From positions 1 to 50,582 of the forward strand of contig CALDYR010000067.1 in assembly GCA_937944405.1 (NCBI GenBank): a stretch of 50,582 bases of DNA, written 5' to 3'. Both the position numbers and the translations under genes were made by a program. Below are positions 44,302 through 50,582 of this stretch, piece after piece. Source of the DNA: an uncultured Pirellulaceae bacterium (GTDB lineage: Bacteria > Planctomycetota > Planctomycetia > Pirellulales > Pirellulaceae). The notes under the pieces were generated by a model that was not told where the DNA came from, did no database searches, and was given only the letters and a program-made list of their open reading frames with translations. Numbering within the stretch: the stretch's first letter is position 1; each line of letters begins with the position of its first letter.

Positions 44302-45552
44302 CTAATTCTTGACGAAGTCGTTTTTGCCGATCACCACCAACCCCGAATCGGTAATCGTGAAACCTCTACAAAGATCGTTTTCTAGGCTGTACCCGATTTC
44401 TGTCCCGTCTGGAATGCTGACGTTTTTGTCGATGATGGCTTTTCGAATTTTACAGTTTCGGCCGATGTTGACTCGGTTAAACAGAATCGAGTCTTCAACT
44501 TCTGAATAACTATTGATTCGTACTTCAGCTCCAACGATTGAACGTCGCACTTTTCCGCCTGAGATCACGCTGCCGGGACAGACGATGCTGTCGGTCGCCA
44601 TGCCCACGCGCGTTTCATCCCCTTGTGCATCGTTGAAGACGAATTTTGGCGGCGGTAGGTTGACTTGAAAACTGCGAATCGGCCAATCTTGATCGTACAT
44701 GTTCAGCATCGGTTCGACATTGATCAAATCCATGCTCGCTTCGTAGTACGCATCGATCGTTCCAACGTCTCGCCAGTAGGATTGGCGTTGGTTGTTTTGG
44801 TCCCCAAAGGGGTAGGCGAAAACGCGACTGTCGTTGATGATCGCTGGGATAATGTCTTTCCCAAAATCGTTGCTGCTGGTGGGGTCGTTGGCATCCTTGA
44901 GCAACTGTTCGAACAGAAACCGAGCCGAAAATACGTAGACGCCCATGCTCGCCAGGCACAGATTGTCTTCACCGGGGACGCATTTTGGGTCTTCTGGTTT
45001 TTCGTCGAATCCGATAATGGCCTGAGATGAATCGACCGTCATCACTCCAAAGGCCTTCGCTTCTTCGCGCGAAACCTGCAACGCGGCCACGGTCAAATCA
45101 GCTTTCTTCTTGCGATGGTAGGCGATCATCGCTTCGTAATCCATTTTGTAGATGTGATCGCCAGCCAGAATCAAGACCTCCTCTGGACGCTCTTTTTCGA
45201 TTGAATAGATGTTCTGGTAAACGGCGTCTGCGGTGCCTTTGTACCAGTTTTCGTCGATTCGCTGTTGAGGTGGTACGACATCGATGAATTCGCCCATTTC
45301 GCTGCAAAAATACTTTCGCCAGCCATTGTTGATGTGCCGGTCGAGGCTGATTGCTTTATATTGGGTCAGCAAGATCATCTTGCGGAGTCCGCTGTTGATG
45401 CAATTGGACAGGGCAAAATCAACGATGCGATATCCGCCGCCAAAGGGCACCGCCGGTTTGGCGCGATCCCGAGTCAACGGTTCGAGACGCGAGCCTTTAC
45501 CTCCGGCCAAAACCACGGCCATCACCTCGTTCATCGACATTCTTTTTTGCAT
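44302..45552 (-). CDS. glgC: Glucose-1-phosphate adenylyltransferase
   Basis: 416 residues, normal length. It makes ADP-glucose from ATP and glucose-1-phosphate, the controlled first step of bacterial glycogen synthesis. Signatures: VLAGGKGSRLEPLTRDRAKPAVPFGG at about 13-38 (nucleotide-binding loop and catalytic Arg/Lys, given here in parts: GGKGSRLEPLT and AKPAVPFGG), GTADAVYQN, AGDHIYKMDY, and the C-terminal left-handed beta-helix with SIVGAEVRINSYSEVEDS. The ATG at 45552 has GGCGGA about 7 nt upstream; two more ATG codons follow within 7 residues. No other glycogen gene is in the window. A divergent glycosyltransferase lies 375 nt away. Confidence 0.97.
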   Translation of the reverse strand: MQKRMSMNEVMAVVLAGGKGSRLEPLTRDRAKPAVPFGGGYRIVDFALSNCINSGLRKMILLTQYKAISLDRHINNGWRKYFCSEMGEFIDVVPPQQRIDENWYKGTADAVYQNIYSIEKERPEEVLILAGDHIYKMDYEAMIAYHRKKKADLTVAALQVSREEAKAFGVMTVDSSQAIIGFDEKPEDPKCVPGEDNLCLASMGVYVFSARFLFEQLLKDANDPTSSNDFGKDIIPAIINDSRVFAYPFGDQNNQRQSYWRDVGTIDAYYEASMDLINVEPMLNMYDQDWPIRSFQVNLPPPKFVFNDAQGDETRVGMATDSIVCPGSVISGGKVRRSIVGAEVRINSYSEVEDSILFNRVNIGRNCKIRKAIIDKNVSIPDGTEIGYSLENDLCRGFTITDSGLVVIGKNDFVKN

Positions 45553-45700
45553 ATGATTCCGCCAGATTGTAATGCGGTGTAGATGGAATTGCTGTCAACA
45601 GACCGCTATAAATATAGGGAGTTCTTCGACGCACCAACAGTCTTTAGCGAAACTGAAATTCTGATTAGAACGCGAAATTAGATCGCTCAAATTGCCTAAC

Positions 45701-45722
45701 CCGAACATCTGAAAATGTTCGG
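45701..45722. promoter_or_regulatory. Inverted repeat in the glgC / glycosyltransferase divergent spacer
   Basis: CCGAACAT-CTGAAA-ATGTTCGG: 8-bp perfect arms with a 6-nt centre, about 150 nt upstream of glgC and 205 nt before the glycosyltransferase start. With no T run it is more like a protein-binding site than a terminator. The rest of the 375-nt spacer (45553-45927) shows nothing else. Confidence 0.45.
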
Positions 45723-45927
45723 TTCCAATGGTACGTTTTCTCAACGGATTTTCTTTACACTGTAGTGGTGAACCGAGGAGAGTCGGATTGGCCAGAACTC
45801 AGACCAGTTGCAACGAAACTAGAAACGAAACTAGAAAAACCTTGCCAAACTAAAAGCCCAGCGACGCTCCCTGTTTATCCCGCGCCCCAGTTCTCAACCT
45901 TGAAAACGCATTAGATTAGAAATCGCA

Positions 45928-46683
45928 ATGATCCCTCAATACCCCGACCATTTTCAACCATCACAGCGGGTTTATCCGACGGTATCGTTCGTTATTCCGG
46001 CACATAACGAATCGAACTACCTTGGCAATACGCTTGCGTGTTTGCATCGCTCGGCGAAGGATCTGAATCTGAACTATGAAGTGATCGTGGTCGACGACGA
46101 TTCGAGCGATGAAACTCACGCGATCGCCGAAGCTAACGGAGCTCGTGTGATCAGCGTCAAATTGCGAAACATTGGCGCGGTGAGGAACGCCGGAGCCAAG
46201 CATGCTCGTTACACGTGTCTGTTTTTTCTTGATGCTGATACTTTGCTGCCCCAAAGAACGTTGCAGCAATCTTTGGACGCGATTTGTGAAGGTGTTGCCG
46301 GCGGCGGAGCGCACGTCGTGATCGACGAGATTGAAAAGATCCATTGGACGAAACTGATGCTGTACTACGGTGTCAGGTTGGTGTGGCAAACCATAGGAGG
46401 TTGGGCGGCAGGATGTTTCATGTACTGCCGGCGAGATCTTTTCGAACATTTCGGGGGCTTCGACGAAGAATACTTCGCCGCCGAAGAACTTTTTTTCAGT
46501 CGCAGCGTAAAGGCTCACGGGCGGTTCAAGATCGTCCGCCATCCGGTCATTACGTCGTCTCGGAAATTCCACAGTTATTCGACTTTGGAGTTGATCCGGT
46601 TCGTTTGCCTCCCCCTGATTTCAACCAAGGGAAAATTTAAGTCAAAGTTGGGCTTAGAAGTTTTATACGATCACGACCGTTAA
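45928..46683 (+). CDS. Family 2 glycosyltransferase
   Basis: 251 residues, GT-A fold. Signatures: VSFVIPAHNESNYLGNTLACL near 20-40, VVDDDSSDETHAIAE near 55-69 for the nucleotide sugar, RNIGAVRNAGAKHA, the DXD motif in FFLDADTLLP near 100, and FDEEYFAAEELFFSRSVKAHG near 178-198, where acidic residues likely act in catalysis. No membrane domain is present, except one hydrophobic stretch near 140 (WTKLMLYYGVRLVW). The acceptor is unknown. It diverges from glgC and is followed by a gene of unknown function. A weak hairpin lies downstream. Confidence 0.9.
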   Translation: MIPQYPDHFQPSQRVYPTVSFVIPAHNESNYLGNTLACLHRSAKDLNLNYEVIVVDDDSSDETHAIAEANGARVISVKLRNIGAVRNAGAKHARYTCLFFLDADTLLPQRTLQQSLDAICEGVAGGGAHVVIDEIEKIHWTKLMLYYGVRLVWQTIGGWAAGCFMYCRRDLFEHFGGFDEEYFAAEELFFSRSVKAHGRFKIVRHPVITSSRKFHSYSTLELIRFVCLPLISTKGKFKSKLGLEVLYDHDR

Positions 46684-46737
46684 AGACGGCATAAAGCACG
46701 TTGGTGACATGGAAGTGTTAAAATATGGTAAAAAAAA

Positions 46738-46791
46738 GCCCTTTAGCCTCAGAGCACGGCGAATAAAACCTAGGCTAGGTTGGGAAAGGGC
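46738..46791. other. Hairpin downstream of the glycosyltransferase gene
   Basis: GCCCTTT (46738-46744) pairs with AAAGGGC (46785-46791), with a possible inner stem AGCCT/AGGCT. A run of seven A precedes it and TCTTTCT follows. It may be a weak terminator for the glycosyltransferase gene. Confidence 0.4.
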
Positions 46792-46876
46792 CCGTCTTTC
46801 TGTTGCAATGGGGCCTTTTCTGAGCTACATTGCATCAGTGATTAACAACTTGAAATAGCTTCTCTAATGACTTGTT

Positions 46877-47635
46877 ATGACATCCATTCGGAATAGAGCG
46901 CTTCGGCAATTCGGATTCAACGCGGCGTGTGCGCCAATCGCAGCGGTGTTAATCTTCCTGTTTTCGTCTGCAACGGTAACGGCTGACGAAATCTGTATCA
47001 ACGAAGATTCCAGCGAAACAGTCGCAGGCGATTTTCGCTGTAAGCCATGCTATCGAACAATCATTAACGACTCCGATTCGTTCGTGATGGGCAAGTCAGC
47101 GCTGACCACCGGCGATCTGTACCGATACTTCGAATCCCGCGGAATTACGACGATTGACAGGTTGTCGCTGCACGTCGATGTTGATTGCTGTTCTGAACAG
47201 GACGAAGCCTTTCAATTAGAGCGTTTGGATTTTAAGATCACCGGCAGCGACGATAAAATTCTCAATCAGGCGAGCCTCCAGAATGACTCTGTGCTGGTGG
47301 CCAGCACTGAAATTTCATCCTACAAACCTGAAGCGATTTTAGAGTTCGATCTGGGGTATAATTTCATGGAGCGGTTTACTTCTGAAAGTACCGACACGAT
47401 CGAACTTAACTACGTGATGCCGGTTACTGGTACGACCATGACACCACGGTTTGTTGTGTCTGAAGACATCAGCAGTTTCTCGTTGTCTAACATCCTTATC
47501 ATGGCGCTGTTTGTTAGTTTCTGGGTGGCAGTTTTTGCTGCAATGAATGTGTTGGTGAAACCCACCGACGAACCCGCACGTCCGAAAGCTACCTCCCGCT
47601 CGGTCGATTCAGTCCATTTAAATGTTAGTAGCTAA
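46877..47635 (+). CDS. Exported, C-terminally anchored protein of unknown function
   Basis: 252 residues. A signal peptide (about 1-36, hydrophobic IAAVLIFLFSS and a cut near VTADE) and a single helix near the C-terminus (ILIMALFVSFWVAVFAAMNVL, about 209-229) make it an exported domain held in the membrane with a short cytoplasmic tail. The exported domain has four or five Cys (CINEDSS, FRCKPCYR, VDCCSEQ) likely forming disulfides, and beta-rich sequence after them. I recognise no family. It is a single plus-strand gene converging with the RNA methyltransferase gene 80 nt away. Confidence 0.7.
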   Translation: MTSIRNRALRQFGFNAACAPIAAVLIFLFSSATVTADEICINEDSSETVAGDFRCKPCYRTIINDSDSFVMGKSALTTGDLYRYFESRGITTIDRLSLHVDVDCCSEQDEAFQLERLDFKITGSDDKILNQASLQNDSVLVASTEISSYKPEAILEFDLGYNFMERFTSESTDTIELNYVMPVTGTTMTPRFVVSEDISSFSLSNILIMALFVSFWVAVFAAMNVLVKPTDEPARPKATSRSVDSVHLNVSS

Positions 47636-47715
47636 ACTTAAGCATTTGAAAGCCTAACGTCGAACTCTAAGGTACTAACAGCGGTGAAATAGCTGATACC
47701 GCCAACTGTGACTCT

Positions 47716-48483
47716 TTATGAGCGCTGCCTCAGAGATTCATACATCACGATCGCAGCGGTGACAGAGACGTTAAGGCTATCCGCGACGCCCAGCATCGGC
47801 AACCGAAATCGCTCATCAGCGGCATCAATCCACTGCTGTGAAACGCCGTTTGCTTCGTTGCCCAAGACGATGGCCGTTTCCGATTTTAAGTCGACTTGGT
47901 GGAGATTCTTTTCCGCGTCGGGAGTGGCGACCAAGATGGTTTTCGACGCTGATTTTAGTGCTGCGATTACTTGGCGACTGTTGCCCACGGCGGTGGGGAC
48001 GTTGAACGCGGCACCGCAACTATTACGGATCGAGTTGGGATGGAAAACGTCTGTCAATGGGTCGGCCACGATCACCGCTTTGACCCCACTGCCGTCTGCC
48101 GAACGTAGAATCCCTCCTAGGTTTCCCGGTTTTTCGATGGCTTCTAAAATCGCAACCAAACCAGGCCCTTTGAGATTAACGCCTTTCAAATCGGTCGACG
48201 GTCGGGCGGCGGTCATGATCGCGTCGTCCAGCCGATTGCCGTAGTTCAGTTTTTCGAACAATGGGCCAGCGAGTTGATAGATCTTCGTTTTATCGAATCC
48301 TTCAACCGCTGATGAGTTAGGGGGAACGAAGATCTGGTCGGGCACGATACCAGCCGAAATCGCGCGATCGATCTCGCGCTGGCCGAAAATGATGATGCGG
48401 TTCTGTTTCTTGCGACCGCGCGCGGTGTGCAGTTGCATCGCCTCTTTAAGACGCGGATTACTGGGACTGGAGATCGTTTGCAT
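47716..48483 (-). CDS. TrmH/SpoU-family RNA 2'-O-methyltransferase
   Basis: 255 residues from ATG at 48483, where the typical start ISSPSNPRLKEAMQL begins; a GTG at 48522 is possible but would overlap the gene before it. The SPOUT knot motifs are all present: motif 1 EAIEKPGNLGGILRSADGSG, motif 2 TAIVLGNEANGVS and motif 3 RLPMLGVADSLNVSVTAAIVMYE. The N-terminal domain is the substrate-binding type of 23S rRNA (RlmB-like) or tRNA enzymes. The exact target cannot be told. It starts 14 nt after the stop of another RNA methyltransferase gene on the same strand, so the two are probably co-transcribed. Confidence 0.92.
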   Translation of the reverse strand: MQTISSPSNPRLKEAMQLHTARGRKKQNRIIIFGQREIDRAISAGIVPDQIFVPPNSSAVEGFDKTKIYQLAGPLFEKLNYGNRLDDAIMTAARPSTDLKGVNLKGPGLVAILEAIEKPGNLGGILRSADGSGVKAVIVADPLTDVFHPNSIRNSCGAAFNVPTAVGNSRQVIAALKSASKTILVATPDAEKNLHQVDLKSETAIVLGNEANGVSQQWIDAADERFRLPMLGVADSLNVSVTAAIVMYESLRQRS

Positions 48484-48497
48484 CGCATGTTTCTGTT

Positions 48498-49331
48498 TTA
48501 AAACGCGGCCCATCGAAAACACTCGCCGCTGCGGAGCGTTTTTTGGGATCGACTGTGTAATTCAAGACTCAGTGCCTCCCCTGTTCGGCGTTCGACCGGC
48601 AGTTCATTGACAGCCAACCGCCGCAGATCTTCGGCGGTTGTTTCGGGGGTGTGACACGAAACGATCAACATTTGCAGATCGTCGGTGACCGCGCTGATTT
48701 GCTCAAAGAGCAGCGGAAGATCTCGTTGTAGTTTCCATACCGATCCTTTGGGGCCACGCCCAAACGACGGTGGATCGGCAACGACGATCTGATACCGATG
48801 ATTGCGTTTTACTTCGCGCCGCAAATACGTAAGTGCATCGTCAACGATCCAACGAATGTTGTCGGACAAAAGGTCTGACCGGTCGGCGTTCTGGCGCGCC
48901 CAATGAACGACCGGTTTCGCTGCGTCGACGTGAGTAACTTCGACACCGCAATCCGCCAATTGCATCGTCGTGCCACCGGTGTAGCCAAACAAATTGATCG
49001 CCTTCATACCACAGATGCGGTCACTTCGGTCTCTAATCCAATCCCAATTCGACGTTTGTTCGGGAAAGATGCCCACCTGTCCTGCAGGGGACTGTTTCAA
49101 GACGAAACGTTTGTTTCCGTGTTGAATCGACCAAGCCCGATCGGTGGGAGGTTTTGGGGCCCAACCCGTTTTAGCAGAACGTCGAAAACGCAGATCGCAA
49201 TCCCAATCCCGTTTGTCGGTGTGATATTGATCGACCGATGGCGACTGCCGTCGAACGGTATAGTCGCCGAATCGCTCAAGTTTCTCGCCATCGCCAAAAT
49301 CGATTAACGTGTACTGATCAGGTTGGAACAT
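48498..49331 (-). CDS. Class I SAM-dependent rRNA methyltransferase (RlmI-like)
   Basis: 277 residues from ATG at 49331; a TTG three codons upstream is less likely. The Rossmann domain starts with MKAINLFGYTGGTTMQLADCG, then THVDAAKPVVHWARQNA as motif II, and the catalytic VVADPPSFGRGPKG (DPPSF type, used by m5C enzymes such as RlmI). The N-terminal part has a beta-rich segment but no PUA domain, unlike full RlmI, so the substrate may differ. It lies upstream of and close to the SPOUT methyltransferase gene; pairing of two RNA methyltransferases suggests a shared role in ribosome maturation. Confidence 0.87.
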   Translation of the reverse strand: MFQPDQYTLIDFGDGEKLERFGDYTVRRQSPSVDQYHTDKRDWDCDLRFRRSAKTGWAPKPPTDRAWSIQHGNKRFVLKQSPAGQVGIFPEQTSNWDWIRDRSDRICGMKAINLFGYTGGTTMQLADCGVEVTHVDAAKPVVHWARQNADRSDLLSDNIRWIVDDALTYLRREVKRNHRYQIVVADPPSFGRGPKGSVWKLQRDLPLLFEQISAVTDDLQMLIVSCHTPETTAEDLRRLAVNELPVERRTGEALSLELHSRSQKTLRSGECFRWAAF

Positions 49332-49519
49332 GTTTAGCAACGCTGGGAAATAGCTTGGGGATTTGGACAGCGACCCGTTTGCGCACCATTCTTTATTAAG
49401 CGGTTGGCCGACCGGGGGAAGTGTTTCTATCGTCCCCGAAAACGTACGCCTGTCGGCTGACGGTTAAGTGAAAGAAAATGGCCGGATTAAAAAATAGGCA
49501 CTTACAATCCCCGCGATCC

Positions 49520-50440
49520 TTAATGCCAAATCCAAAGTTTTGGTTTGGTTTGTTGGAGCCGGAAAACCTCACAATGACTGACTTCCGTGTTTTTGAGCAC
49601 AAGGCATTCTAACCGATCCATGCGGTAGAAAAAACGAAACGCTTGGTCGGTAATTAAAGTGCCCTCTAGGTCCAGTACGCCGACTTCTTTTAGATCTTTT
49701 ATTTTGTCCAGATCTTCATCAGCCAGTGCCGCTCCTCTTTTATCCAAGACCAAGCGGTCTCTGTTGCTGGCCCAGTGGTTGCTGCGAGCGGCCCAAAGAA
49801 TGACGTTCCAAAACAGCGTTTGAAACCATGCCAACCGAGCATGTGGACTGCGTAAAAATCCGTAGGACTTAGTCGCCAAAGTGACATAGAAGTAGGCAGC
49901 GGTCAACAGCAGCGCTAACAGCCAAAACCGGGACACACCTTCGGTCGAAAATAAAATCAGTGCTCCCCAACCCACACTCAGCACAACGAACAAAAAGTGA
50001 ACCGTCGACGCAAGTACGGCGATGGGCATGCCTTGGGAGAGGATATTGATTAACCACAATTGGAACCCGACAGGCTTGATCTTGATCGCATCGATCTGTT
50101 TGTCGGAGAATCCAAGATTGGGGGCCACATAGTTACAGCGCTGACAGACTTTTTTTCTGTCCAATGGCCTTCCGCATTTCCGGCATCGCGCGGTTCGGTC
50201 ATGAGCGACAGTAACGGACTGGGGGGAGACTGAATGGCCGTTGCCAAAATCAATCTCCATGATGTCTTCTTTCTCAAACGGGCGCGAAGGGGTGGGGATG
50301 GTGAGACTCCGCTTGCAGGAAGGGCAAGTCACCGTGCTGCCGGCTTTATCCACGGGAGCGATTAGGTTCTTGTTGCAACGTGATCGAGTTTCGGTGGAGA
50401 AATCGTAAACGATATTGGGACAATTAAATTCGATCGACAT
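49520..50440 (-). CDS. Zinc-ribbon membrane protein with LRR-like C-terminus
   Basis: 306 residues from ATG at 50440, where the zinc-ribbon begins; the frame is open for 44 codons further up. Two pairs of Cys motifs (CPN..C and CPSCKRSL; then CRKCGRPL and CQRCNY) suggest two zinc ribbons in the first 110 residues. A central hydrophobic region (about 130-205) gives two or three membrane helices. The C-terminal part LKEVGVLDLEGTLITDQAF and ECLVLKNTEVS looks like one or two leucine-rich repeats of the planctomycete type. I do not recognise the full architecture. The upstream sequence continues beyond the window, but the gene itself seems complete. Confidence 0.7.
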   Translation of the reverse strand: MSIEFNCPNIVYDFSTETRSRCNKNLIAPVDKAGSTVTCPSCKRSLTIPTPSRPFEKEDIMEIDFGNGHSVSPQSVTVAHDRTARCRKCGRPLDRKKVCQRCNYVAPNLGFSDKQIDAIKIKPVGFQLWLINILSQGMPIAVLASTVHFLFVVLSVGWGALILFSTEGVSRFWLLALLLTAAYFYVTLATKSYGFLRSPHARLAWFQTLFWNVILWAARSNHWASNRDRLVLDKRGAALADEDLDKIKDLKEVGVLDLEGTLITDQAFRFFYRMDRLECLVLKNTEVSHCEVFRLQQTKPKLWIWH

Positions 50441-50582
50441 GGCGGTTGTCGCGCGGAGAAACTTAACAAAATCCGCCGCGCTTAGGGTTGGCGAATTGAA
50501 ATATGGGGGCATTATCCCCATATTATACTGCACCACACGATTGTAGGTCGAGCCTTGGTTGGCATCGAACAAGCACTCGGTC

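Noticed and set aside
45701..45722. LexA (SOS) box
   Set aside because: The arms resemble CGAAC/GTTCG, but the centre between the arms is too long for the known LexA pattern and neither neighbour is a repair gene.
1..50582. Prophage, insertion sequence or defence island
   Set aside because: No transposase, integrase, terminal inverted repeats, restriction-modification or toxin-antitoxin genes were recognised; the region looks like core and envelope genes.

Overview
The window is a chromosomal segment of a planctomycete, most likely of the order Pirellulales. The evidence is the gene families present: two DUF1559 pseudopilin-like proteins, a YTV-repeat secreted protein, a TadE / von Willebrand factor A TadG-like / TadE cluster, a von Willebrand factor A protein with a YfaP-like C-terminus, and a secreted terpene-cyclase-fold repeat protein. 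Base composition is moderate, genes are mostly single or in short runs on both strands, and Shine-Dalgarno sites are often weak. I saw no phage, transposon, CRISPR array or plasmid gene. I cannot name the genus.

Layout. 1-6.5 kb: the end of ychF, a glycosyltransferase of the queuosine-mannosylating (GTDC1/QTMAN) family, a 743-residue disordered RGG-rich protein and transketolase. 6.7-15.4 kb: a Tat-exported repeat protein, a small protein with a 15-nt coding repeat, a HAMP-like membrane protein followed by TadE/TadG-VWA/TadE, a flippase-like membrane protein, a FIST sensor protein, a Coa1-like membrane protein and thiol peroxidase. 15.6-23.1 kb (minus strand): a methyltransferase with a proline-rich head, a 1406-residue secreted VWA / repeat / STN-like / YfaP-like protein and a small secreted protein. 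23.4-27.6 kb: an HtrA-type protease with ispD, then a zinc alcohol dehydrogenase and a dolichyl-phosphate-mannose-synthase-like glycosyltransferase.

27.8-36.0 kb is the most interesting part. A large secreted protein gene is followed by a DUF1559 gene, an intrinsic terminator and a small lipoprotein gene. This module is repeated in tandem. The second copy begins inside a decayed duplicate of the 3' end of the large gene, and the duplication joint can be placed at an 8-bp match between the large gene and the terminator hairpin of the downstream YTV gene. In both copies a strong terminator sits 7-21 nt before the lipoprotein start, so the lipoprotein should depend on read-through or RNA processing.

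36.1-50.6 kb: the YTV protein, the redox repressor Rex, tRNA-Gln(TTG), a UbiB/ABC1 kinase-like protein, a site-2 protease, a GlsB/YeaQ-type membrane protein, glgC, a family 2 glycosyltransferase, an anchored protein of unknown function, two RNA methyltransferases and a zinc-ribbon membrane protein. Central metabolism (tkt, glgC, ispD) and redox sensing or defence (rex, tpx, the Coa1-like protein) are mixed with many cell-envelope proteins, which fits the unusual planctomycete surface.
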